A stretch of DNA of 24,434 nt from Parafilimonas sp. (GTDB lineage: Bacteria; Bacteroidota; Bacteroidia; Chitinophagales; Chitinophagaceae). Positions 17,143 through 23,730 of this stretch are shown one piece after another. A program made the translations under genes and the position numbers. The notes beneath the pieces are model-generated. The model was not told where the DNA came from. It did no database searches and worked only from the letters and a program-made list of their open reading frames with translations. The stretch is taken from the NCBI GenBank assembly GCA_025927795.1, contig JAICKT010000013.1, positions 1-24,434 of the forward strand, in the 5' to 3' direction. How positions within the stretch are numbered: the stretch's first letter is position 1; every line of letters starts with the position of its first letter.

Positions 17143-17350
17143 GATATGTCTGACTGTGAATCTTTTTTTAAATAAACATGCTTTTCTGCAATTTTGAAAA
17201 AAGCCTTACTGAAAAAGATGTAGGCTATTGGCAGCATGTACATTCCTTTAAACAAAATGGTTCGTATATATTTTAATATAAAAATGATAAAGACCCTGGG
17301 GAACAGTTTACAATAAACTTGAAAATTTTGAACAGTTTAAAAAAATACAA
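17143..17350 (+). pseudogene. Degraded partial copy of the type A sulfotransferase gene
   Basis: This stretch aligns with 16405-16580 of the gene just upstream. Shared exact runs include ATATAAAAATGATAAAGA (17276-17293 and 16548-16565) and CTATTGGCAGCATG, and the CTGTGAATC-poly(T)-AAA..AACATGC segment matches with one extra T. Small deletions and the extra T break the frame, and stops are frequent. After an internal deletion, 17318-17347 (TTTGAACAGTTT-like) resembles the parent near 16690-16715, which encodes ATFEQFF. Neither the parent's 5' end nor the rest of its 3' half is recognisable. It is a non-functional remnant of a tandem duplication. Confidence 0.8.
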
Positions 17351-17361
17351 CGCGGCAACAT

Positions 17362-17550
17362 ATGATTTCCCAGTATTCTATTATTAATATACCAGAAATT
17401 GTGATCATTATAAACACTAAAAGTGATTCATTGAAGGAGCCTATTTACAATACCAATATTAATCATAAAGAGCAGTCATTTTTATTTAAAGATAAGCCGC
17501 TGGTAGCGCTATTATTTTTATCTAACCTAAAATATGGATACAAAGCATAA
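17362..17550 (+). pseudogene. C-terminal remnant of a type B (Sulfotransfer_3-like) sulfotransferase
   Basis: A 62-codon open stretch whose second half (SDSLKEPIYNTN... FKDKPLVALLFLSNLKYGYKA, in pieces) aligns with the C-terminus of the enzyme at 13116: GDSWNKPI matches SDSLKEPI, and KDKFLINLICFPYLKKYGY matches KDKPLVALLFLSNL-KYGY. The phosphosulfate loop, GDKTP and 3'-phosphate motifs are absent, so it cannot be an active sulfotransferase. It ends two bases before the ATG of the next gene. An alternative is a small expressed peptide, which I consider unlikely. Confidence 0.6.
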
Positions 17551-17552
17551 AT

Positions 17553-18425
17553 ATGAAAGAACTGCATTTAAAACCATCTAATGTTTTTATAGTAGGTGTT
17601 GGTAGGTCTGGTACTAAATTTTTGCAAAGCATATTATGCGGGCACCCTGAATTGAATATATCAACCGAAACACAATTTTTAAGTTCTGCATTACATAATG
17701 GGTTTATAAAAACAGCTAATAAAATCGGCGATTTAAAAAACGATAAAAACCTGATAACACTGGTAGATAAAATGTTTGATAACCAGATCTTCGGCGCATT
17801 CTGGAAAAGGAAAATCCTCAAAAACAAGGAAGAAATACTTCAAAAATTTAAAGATTCTGACAGAGAATTTAAAACGCTTTTCAGAATAATTATTGAAGAA
17901 GATATGCGTCAAAACAATAAAACAATTGCTGGTGAAAAAACGCCATCCCATTTATATCATGTAGATACTTTACTTAAATGGTTCCCCCAAGCTAAAATTA
18001 TACAGATAATACGAGATCCAAAAAAAGTGCTTGCATCCGAAATGCATAAAGGTCTTAAGCCGGATCATCCTTTAAAAAAAGGAAGCAGGTTGTATAACCT
18101 GAGTTTATTAGTTTACGTACTTATTAACTGGAATAATTCAATAAAACTGGATAAGAAATATAAAAAGAAATATCCGGAAAATTATACTTCTGTCAGGTAT
18201 GAGGATTTATTACAAGATCATGAGAACACAATAAGGGAAATTTGTAACTTTTTAAACATTGAATTTAATGCTAATATGCTTAACCCGCCTGTAAGGGGTT
18301 CAAGCTTCTCTAAAGTAAAAAATGAGAATAAACAAGAAAAAAAATTGCAACTTCCAAAGTTTTATATATCAACAATCAATTTATCACTTGGTAAAAAGTT
18401 AAAACAATATAATTATCAAACATGA
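17553..18425 (+). CDS. Sulfotransferase (Sulfotransfer_3-like)
   Basis: A 290-residue sulfotransferase with all standard motifs: NVFIVGVGRSGTKFLQSIL (5'-phosphosulfate loop, residues 15-24), HPELNISTETQFL, AGEKTPSHLYH (GEKTP 127-131), IIQIIRDPKKVLASEM (Arg154, Ser162) and VRYEDLLQDHENTI. It is in the same broad family as the 13116 enzyme, but the mid-regions differ enough that it is a distinct lineage and not a recent duplicate. ATG 17553 lies two bases after a decayed sulfotransferase fragment, and another fragment follows its stop, so this is the only intact gene inside the decayed stretch. It should be cytosolic, using PAPS; acceptor unknown. Confidence 0.88.
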   Translation: MKELHLKPSNVFIVGVGRSGTKFLQSILCGHPELNISTETQFLSSALHNGFIKTANKIGDLKNDKNLITLVDKMFDNQIFGAFWKRKILKNKEEILQKFKDSDREFKTLFRIIIEEDMRQNNKTIAGEKTPSHLYHVDTLLKWFPQAKIIQIIRDPKKVLASEMHKGLKPDHPLKKGSRLYNLSLLVYVLINWNNSIKLDKKYKKKYPENYTSVRYEDLLQDHENTIREICNFLNIEFNANMLNPPVRGSSFSKVKNENKQEKKLQLPKFYISTINLSLGKKLKQYNYQT

Positions 18426-18514
18426 TTTAATGCTTATGAACATTAGCAATTTTAATTTAAGATACGTCAATTGCGAAGTCTCGAGTACTTGGCAAAGAAT
18501 GGCAATCACATTAA

Positions 18515-18682
18515 CAATTTAAAGTACAGCATTCAGCCAGCAGAATAAAGGCTACACAAATTTTAAGGAAATCGTATGATGTAGAACTTGAAAATATTTT
18601 AAATGTAGATTTGCGGCATTGGAACCTTGCAAACGTTAATAATAAAAAATTAGAAAAATCAAACAGTAATCAAAACCAGTAA
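18515..18682 (+). pseudogene. C-terminal remnant of a type C (Sulfotransfer_1) sulfotransferase
   Basis: The frame from 18515 to TAA at 18680-18682 has no convincing start. From 18575 it reads YDVELENILNVDLRHWN, closely matching the C-terminus of the 13966 enzyme (DVVELEKLTNRDLSHWN). The pattern D-V-x-L-E-x-x-x-x-x-D-L-x-H-W is a typical end of this sulfotransferase branch. A stop at 18512-18514 cuts it off upstream, and none of the PAPS-binding motifs are present. The rest of the 328-base gap (18426-18753) shows nothing else I can support. Confidence 0.65.
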
Positions 18683-18753
18683 TTAAACGTATATATATAA
18701 TAATGCTAATGAGGAAAACAATTAGTTAAATCAATCTCATTGTAAAAAAAACT

Positions 18754-19542
18754 ATGGAAATTTTGCGCGAAGTATTTGTAGTTAATAGAATTTTTAATGA
18801 TTCAAAACTGCCTTCAATTAATTTAAATGGATATAAAATTTTTTCAGGCAATTTGACGCAAATATCTTTTTCCGAAAAAACAATTATAAATACTATAAAT
18901 CAAAACGCTTATTGCGTTGCTGAAATAGAAGATAATCTTTTTAAAGAATCTTTACAAAGTTCGGATATTTTATTGCCCGATGGGATAGGCGTTGTGATAG
19001 CTGTGCGATTTTTATTCGGAATTAAAATAAAAAAGATTGCCGGTTATAATTTACACGAATATCTGCTAAAGCAATTAAATCAAAAAGGTGGTTCATGTTT
19101 TTACTTAGGCTCATCAGAATCTAATTTACAAAAGATCAATAATAGATTGCAACGTGAATTCCCTAATATAAGAGTTGGTTCTTTTTCACCACCGTATAAA
19201 GCTGTTTTCTCTGAGGAAGATAACAGGCAAATGTTAAGCATAATAAATGCTTTTAAACCTGATGTTTTATTTATTGGAATGACTGCTCCAAAGCAAGAAA
19301 ATTGGGTGCATACTCACAAACAAAAAATTGATGCAAACCTTATTTGTTCTATTGGCGCTGCATTTGATTTTTTTGCCGGAACTATTAAACGACCTTCAAA
19401 GACATGGAGAAAATTGGGATTGGAATGGTTTATAAGATTAATTAGAGAGCCAAAACGTATGAAAAGGCGTTATTTATATTATGGGCCTATTTTTATATTT
19501 ATATTAATTAAATTAAAATTAAAAATGCTTTTTAATAGATAG
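18754..19542 (+). CDS. WecG/TagA/CpsF-family glycosyltransferase (GT26)
   Basis: Predicted to add an N-acetylmannosamine-type, glucose or similar residue to a lipid-linked intermediate, as WecG (ManNAcA) and TagA (ManNAc) do. The 262-residue protein contains the family's conserved blocks: SDILLPDGIGVV with the candidate catalytic Asp76, KKIAGYNLHEYLL, SCFYLGSSESNL, FSPPYKAVFSEEDN, DVLFIGMTAPKQENWV (Lys180-Gln181-Glu182) and IGAAFDFFAGTIKRPSKTWRKLGLEWFIRL. The length matches the family, and the basic, amphipathic C-terminus (KRMKRRYLYYGP) is where these proteins contact the membrane. ATG 18754 is the only good start. It may add the second sugar of the repeat unit. Donor specificity is not readable. 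Confidence 0.92.
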   Translation: MEILREVFVVNRIFNDSKLPSINLNGYKIFSGNLTQISFSEKTIINTINQNAYCVAEIEDNLFKESLQSSDILLPDGIGVVIAVRFLFGIKIKKIAGYNLHEYLLKQLNQKGGSCFYLGSSESNLQKINNRLQREFPNIRVGSFSPPYKAVFSEEDNRQMLSIINAFKPDVLFIGMTAPKQENWVHTHKQKIDANLICSIGAAFDFFAGTIKRPSKTWRKLGLEWFIRLIREPKRMKRRYLYYGPIFIFILIKLKLKMLFNR

Positions 19543-19610
19543 ACTCAGAGTCTTATTCAAAAATTTTGGTTTAAAGAATTTTATTTACGTTAATTAAAAA
19601 ATAAATTGTT

Positions 19611-20609
19611 ATGCAAAGAAAAGCACTAGTATGTGGCGCCGGAGGCTTTATTGGCGGTCACCTTATTAATCGTTTAAAAGATGAAGGCTTTTGGGTAAGA
19701 GGAGTAGATCTTAAAGAAAATGAATATGGAAACGGTAATGCAGATGAATTTATAACAGGAGATTTGCGCAATCCCGAGCTGGTAGCAGAAGTGATTACTG
19801 ATGATATAGATGAAATATATCAGTTAGCCGCTGATATGGGTGGTGCAGGGTTTGTTTTTACCGGCGAAAATGATGCAGCTATTATGCACAACAGTGCATT
19901 AATTAATCTGAATGTTTTGGAGGAAGCGAAACAAAAAAAAGTAAAAAAAATATTTTATTCTTCTTCTGCATGCATGTATCCGGAATATAATCAGCTTGAT
20001 CCTGATAATCCTAAATGTGCAGAAGATTCAGCCTATCCTGCAGCACCAGACAGCGAATATGGATGGGAAAAGTTATTTAGCGAAAGGCTGTATCTTACAT
20101 ATAACCGTAATCATGATATTGAAGTGCGGATTGCTCGCTTTCATAATATTTTTGGTCCGCAAGGTACATGGGAGGGAGGACGTGAAAAGGCGCCTGCAGC
20201 AGTTTGCAGAAAAGTAGCTATGGCGCCGCAAAACGGTGAAATAGAAATTTGGGGAGATGGTAAACAAACACGTTCTTTTCTTATTGTTCATGAATGTGTA
20301 GATGGTATAAGAAGGTTAATGGAAAGTGATTTTAGAGGTCCTGTAAATATTGGTTCTGAAGAAATGATTTCTATAAATGATTTTGCAAAGATGGTAATAG
20401 GTATTTCAGGTAAATCAATATCAATAAAAAACATTAAAGGTCCCACTGGGGTAAGAGGCAGAAATTCTGATAATGCACTTATAAAAGAAAAATTAAATTG
20501 GGCGCCAACCCAGCCATTAAAAAAGGGTGTGCAAGAAACATATGATTGGATCGTTTCTCAAATAGAAAAAAAACAAAAGCTTGAGTCAAAAAGTTTATCA
20601 GCTGCTTAG
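19611..20609 (+). CDS. GDP-mannose 3,5-epimerase (plant-like GME)
   Basis: Converts GDP-D-mannose to GDP-L-galactose (and some GDP-L-gulose). The 332-residue short-chain dehydrogenase-fold protein begins with the NAD-binding GAGGFIGGHL and shows the GME-specific segments known from plant enzymes: ADMGGAGF, SSACMYPEYNQL, AAPDSEYGWEKL, ARFHNIFGPQGTWEGGREKAPAA, WGDGKQTRSF and GPTGVRGRNSDN. Tyr150 and Lys154 are the YxxxK pair. Cys121 and Lys193 correspond to the epimerisation acid/base residues of Arabidopsis GME (Cys145, Lys217), with the same offset of 24 for all four. Ordinary UDP-glucose or dTDP-glucose epimerase homologues lack these segments, so the assignment is strong. Its 3' end overlaps the cupin gene by 29 bases. 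Confidence 0.93.
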   Translation: MQRKALVCGAGGFIGGHLINRLKDEGFWVRGVDLKENEYGNGNADEFITGDLRNPELVAEVITDDIDEIYQLAADMGGAGFVFTGENDAAIMHNSALINLNVLEEAKQKKVKKIFYSSSACMYPEYNQLDPDNPKCAEDSAYPAAPDSEYGWEKLFSERLYLTYNRNHDIEVRIARFHNIFGPQGTWEGGREKAPAAVCRKVAMAPQNGEIEIWGDGKQTRSFLIVHECVDGIRRLMESDFRGPVNIGSEEMISINDFAKMVIGISGKSISIKNIKGPTGVRGRNSDNALIKEKLNWAPTQPLKKGVQETYDWIVSQIEKKQKLESKSLSAA

Positions 20610-20925
20610 CAATATAACACCTGTGGTTACTACGCACGGTGAAGGCGAAAAATCTATTTTTATAACGAAACAGGATGTTCAAACTAAAGTTACCCAATTT
20701 GCTTATGGTAAACTTTTGCCCGGCGAAAAATGTGCCGGGCATTTTCATCCTACCATGGAAGAATTCTTTTATTTTATAAATGGTGAAGGAGAATATACAA
20801 TAGATGATGCGGTTTATAAGATTAAAGCCGATACTTTTTTCCGCATTCCTGTTAATACACTTCACGCTTTAAAAGCTACCGGAACACAGCCTTTAACTTT
20901 TGTATATTTTGGCGTTGCAATCTGA
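20581..20925 (+). CDS. Small single-domain cupin protein
   Basis: A 114-residue cupin. The metal-binding motif 1 is at CAGHFHPTMEEFFYFINGEG (His54, His56, Glu60/61). The second motif is near DTFFRIPVNTLHAL (His95), giving the 3-His/1-Glu set normal for metal-binding cupins. The start is TTG at 20581, 29 bases inside the epimerase gene in another frame; no in-frame ATG lies before the core domain, and the overlap suggests translational coupling. Members of this fold include sugar-phosphate isomerases and epimerases, but also many binding proteins, so the function cannot be fixed. The tight link to the epimerase hints at a role in the same nucleotide-sugar step, or in sensing it. That is inference from position only. 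Confidence 0.72.
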   Translation: MSQKVYQLLSNITPVVTTHGEGEKSIFITKQDVQTKVTQFAYGKLLPGEKCAGHFHPTMEEFFYFINGEGEYTIDDAVYKIKADTFFRIPVNTLHALKATGTQPLTFVYFGVAI

Positions 20926-21240
20926 ATTGTGAGCGCATAATTTTTTCAATAAATTTCAATGTTTGTTAATAAAGCGTTTTTGTAACTCAATATTCTTTGT
21001 GCTTTATTGTAATAGTAATATAGCTTGCCTTTAGTAAAACAATCAATTCATAAGATGTGCAGCATGTTAAGTAACTGCACTACTATACAAATATTATTTT
21101 TAAACATTCCAGATAATATATTTGCTTAAACAAAATCGAGCATTATTTAATCAGCGTTTCAGGAATCTGTTTTTTATTTGCACTTAATGCTTTGCTTTAA
21201 TCTTTATATTAAGCTTATACTTATTTTTATAAAGATGTAG
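20926..21240. other. Intergenic region without a recognisable gene
   Basis: These 315 A/T-rich bases contain no credible coding frame on either strand. TATATTTG at 21117-21124 fits the Bacteroidota -7 consensus, but no TTG or TTTG lies at the right distance upstream, so I do not call it a promoter. A new transcript for the three genes to the right could start here. Confidence 0.5.
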
Positions 21241-22515
21241 ATGCCGATTGAAAATGTAAAAGCCCCCATGAAAAAAAACATCTTGCTTATTAGCGGTAAT
21301 TATTTTCCCGAGCCAACAGGTATAGGAAAATATAATAATGAAATGATGATTTGGCTGGCTGATTATGGTTTCAATTGCACTGTAATATCTACGTATCCTT
21401 ATTATCCCTATTGGCAGGTTCAACCACCTTATACAAAAAAAAGAAAATGGTTTAGTAAAGAAATATTTACAACACCAGCTGGCAATAAAATAACAATATA
21501 TCGCTGCCCGCATTATGTGCCATTAAATCCGAAAGGCAAAAACAGGATATTTCTTGACTTATCTTTTTTTTCTTCTGTAAGCTTAAAACTTATACAGCTT
21601 ACTGGAAAAAAATTCGATTATATAATTAATGTTACGCCTCCTTTATCACTTGGTTTATTAGCTGCATTGTACAAAAAAGTTTGCCAGGCTAAATTTTTAT
21701 ATCATATACAGGATATGCAGGTAGATGTTGCAAATGATTTAAAAATGATAAGTTCAATGCGGTTTCTTAGCCTGCTTTTTAAAATTGAAAAATATATACT
21801 TAAGGAAGCTGATAAAATTTCTACCATTTCTCCTGATATGGTTGAAAGAATAAAATTCAAAAGCGGCAAGCCGGCTTATCTATTTCCAAATTGGGTAAAT
21901 ACTAAACTATTTTTTCCTCTGCTTAATAAAAAAAGTTTGAAAGTTGCCTTTGGCTTTAAACCTGATATACCCATCGTTTTATACTCAGGCTCTATCGGCG
22001 AAAAGCAGGGGCTTGATGCCGTACTTGAAATAGCAGATAATTTTCAGCAAACAAATATTGAAGTTCAATTTATCATTTGCGGCTCCGGTCCTTACAAAAA
22101 TATATTAGAAAAACTTGCGTTGGAGAAGCAGTTAACCAATCTTAGCTTTTTGCCATTACAGCCTGCAGAAAAACTGAACGATTTTCTGAACATGGCAGAC
22201 GTGCATTTGGTTATGCAAAAAGCTAATGTAGCACATCATGTAATGCCTTCTAAACTAACAACAATTTTATCTGTTGGTGGTCTTGCAATAATTACTGCCA
22301 ATGTTGGTTCAGGTTTGTACAAGATGGTAACAGATAGTAATATTGGCCTTATTTCTCCTGCTGAAAATGTCGCTGCACTGTCAGAATTAATTGAACTCGT
22401 TTTGAAAAAAGATTATACAAATATTTGTATCAATGCCCGAAAATATGCAGAGGAATTTTTAGCGATTGATAAAATTATGACGCGTTATACAGAAGAAGTA
22501 ATTAATCCAACATAG
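21241..22515 (+). CDS. WcaI-like glycosyltransferase (GT4)
   Basis: The 424-residue protein matches the pattern of the colanic-acid-type glycosyltransferase WcaI. The N-terminus has ISGNYFPEPTGIGKYNNEM and the TYPYYPYWQ segment, the middle has YHIQDMQVDVANDL, and the donor domain has LYSGSIGEKQGLDAVLEIA and VMPSKLTTILSVGGLAIITA. That proline-rich PEPTGIGKY...YYPxWQ pair is typical of WcaI relatives. The start could be ATG 21241 or ATG 21268 (residue 10); the second begins MKKNILLISGNYFPE and agrees better with the usual N-terminus. It precedes gmd and fcl, as WcaI-type genes sit near gmd and fcl in colanic acid loci. The enzyme may transfer fucose or another sugar, but the donor is not proven. 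Confidence 0.85.
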   Translation: MPIENVKAPMKKNILLISGNYFPEPTGIGKYNNEMMIWLADYGFNCTVISTYPYYPYWQVQPPYTKKRKWFSKEIFTTPAGNKITIYRCPHYVPLNPKGKNRIFLDLSFFSSVSLKLIQLTGKKFDYIINVTPPLSLGLLAALYKKVCQAKFLYHIQDMQVDVANDLKMISSMRFLSLLFKIEKYILKEADKISTISPDMVERIKFKSGKPAYLFPNWVNTKLFFPLLNKKSLKVAFGFKPDIPIVLYSGSIGEKQGLDAVLEIADNFQQTNIEVQFIICGSGPYKNILEKLALEKQLTNLSFLPLQPAEKLNDFLNMADVHLVMQKANVAHHVMPSKLTTILSVGGLAIITANVGSGLYKMVTDSNIGLISPAENVAALSELIELVLKKDYTNICINARKYAEEFLAIDKIMTRYTEEVINPT

Positions 22516-22591
22516 TAAGTTTCATCAACAAAAAAGCCTGAATCTTATACATATTTCTATCGGGTTAAATTTGCTATATTATTTTTACAGT

Positions 22592-23704
22592 ATGAAGAAA
22601 GCATTGATTACTGGTATTACCGGCCAGGATGGCGCATATCTTACAGAGCTTTTGTTGGCGAAGAATTATGAAGTACATGGTATAAAAAGAAGAAGCTCGT
22701 TATTTAATACTGAAAGAATAGATCATTTATATCAGGATCCGCATGAAAAAAATGTGCATTTAAAATTACATTATGGCGATCTTACAGACTCTCCCAACCT
22801 CATTCGGATAATCCAGGAAATACAGCCTGACGAAATTTATAATCTCGGTGCTATGAGCCATGTAAAAGTAAGTTTTGATTCTCCGGAATATACAGCTAAC
22901 ACAGATGGTATCGGCACCTTGCGCATTCTGGAAGCAGTTAGATTATTAAATCTTACAGGTAAAACCCGTATATATCAAGCGTCAACATCTGAGTTATATG
23001 GATTGGTGCGTGAAACTCCGCAAAAAGAAACAACACCTTTTTATCCGCGTTCACCATACAGTGTTGCCAAGTTGTATGCTTATTGGATTACAGTAAATTA
23101 TCGCGAAGCTTACAACATGTTTGCATGCAATGGTATTTTGTTTAACCACGAAAGCCCTATACGCGGCGAAACTTTTGTATCAAGAAAAATTACACGCGGT
23201 ATTGCAAAAATAGCATTGGGTATGCAGGACAAATTGTACATGGGAAATCTTAATGCACAACGCGATTGGGGTCATGCAAAAGATTATGTACAGGCCATGT
23301 GGTTAATGCTGCAGCACGATGTTGCTGATGATTTTGTAATTGCTACGGGCATCACAACTTCTGTACGGGAATTTATTCGCTTATCTTTTGCAGATCTTGG
23401 TATAGAAATTATTTTTAAAGGAAAGGGTGAACATGAAAAAGGATTTATTACGTCTTGCTCAAACAACGCATACCAACTTGAGGAGGGTCGCGAAGTTGTT
23501 TGCATTGATAAGCGCTACTATCGCCCATCTGAAGTAGATATTTTAATGGGTGATGCGACAAAAGCACGAGCTATACTTGGCTGGAAGCCTGTATATAATT
23601 TGCCTGCGCTTATATCGGAAATGATGCAGGCAGATTTAGAATTATTCAGCCGCGAAAAATTATTAAAAGAAGCAGGTTATACTGTGAGAAATCAATACGA
23701 ATAA
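22592..23704 (+). CDS. gmd: GDP-mannose 4,6-dehydratase
   Basis: Makes GDP-4-keto-6-deoxymannose, the precursor of GDP-L-fucose, from GDP-mannose in the cytoplasm. From ATG 22592 the protein has 370 residues, normal for Gmd. A TTG at 22571 would add seven residues and is not preferred because MKKALITGITGQDGAYL is the standard beginning. The NADP-binding GITGQDG is at 8-14, followed by the GIKRRSS and NTERIDHL signature. The catalytic set is Thr132 and Glu134 (STSELYG) plus Tyr156 and Lys160 (YSVAK). FNHESPIRGETFVSRKIT and RDWGHAKDYVQAMW are also diagnostic. TAAATTTG at 22566-22573 fits a -7 promoter element but has no partner. Together with the next gene it forms the GDP-L-fucose pathway. Confidence 0.97.
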   Translation: MKKALITGITGQDGAYLTELLLAKNYEVHGIKRRSSLFNTERIDHLYQDPHEKNVHLKLHYGDLTDSPNLIRIIQEIQPDEIYNLGAMSHVKVSFDSPEYTANTDGIGTLRILEAVRLLNLTGKTRIYQASTSELYGLVRETPQKETTPFYPRSPYSVAKLYAYWITVNYREAYNMFACNGILFNHESPIRGETFVSRKITRGIAKIALGMQDKLYMGNLNAQRDWGHAKDYVQAMWLMLQHDVADDFVIATGITTSVREFIRLSFADLGIEIIFKGKGEHEKGFITSCSNNAYQLEEGREVVCIDKRYYRPSEVDILMGDATKARAILGWKPVYNLPALISEMMQADLELFSREKLLKEAGYTVRNQYE

Positions 23705-23730
23705 ACACTTTGCAATTGTTATTATAAGAA

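Noticed and set aside
19541..19553. AGACTCAGAGTCT inverted repeat overlapping the stop of the WecG/TagA-type gene, possible terminator.
   Set aside because: The stem is only 5-6 bp with almost no loop and is not followed by a T-run, so it does not meet the pattern of an intrinsic terminator.
20923..20941. GAATTGTGAGCGCATAA resembles the E. coli lac operator.
   Set aside because: It is a single partial match in an A/T-rich Bacteroidota intergenic gap right after the cupin stop; no LacI-type regulator or second operator is near, and the inverted half is missing.
21184..21513. Minus-strand open frame of about 109 codons before and within the WcaI-like gene.
   Set aside because: It is antisense to conserved glycosyltransferase coding sequence, and its Cys/His/Phe-rich composition is typical of a shadow frame.
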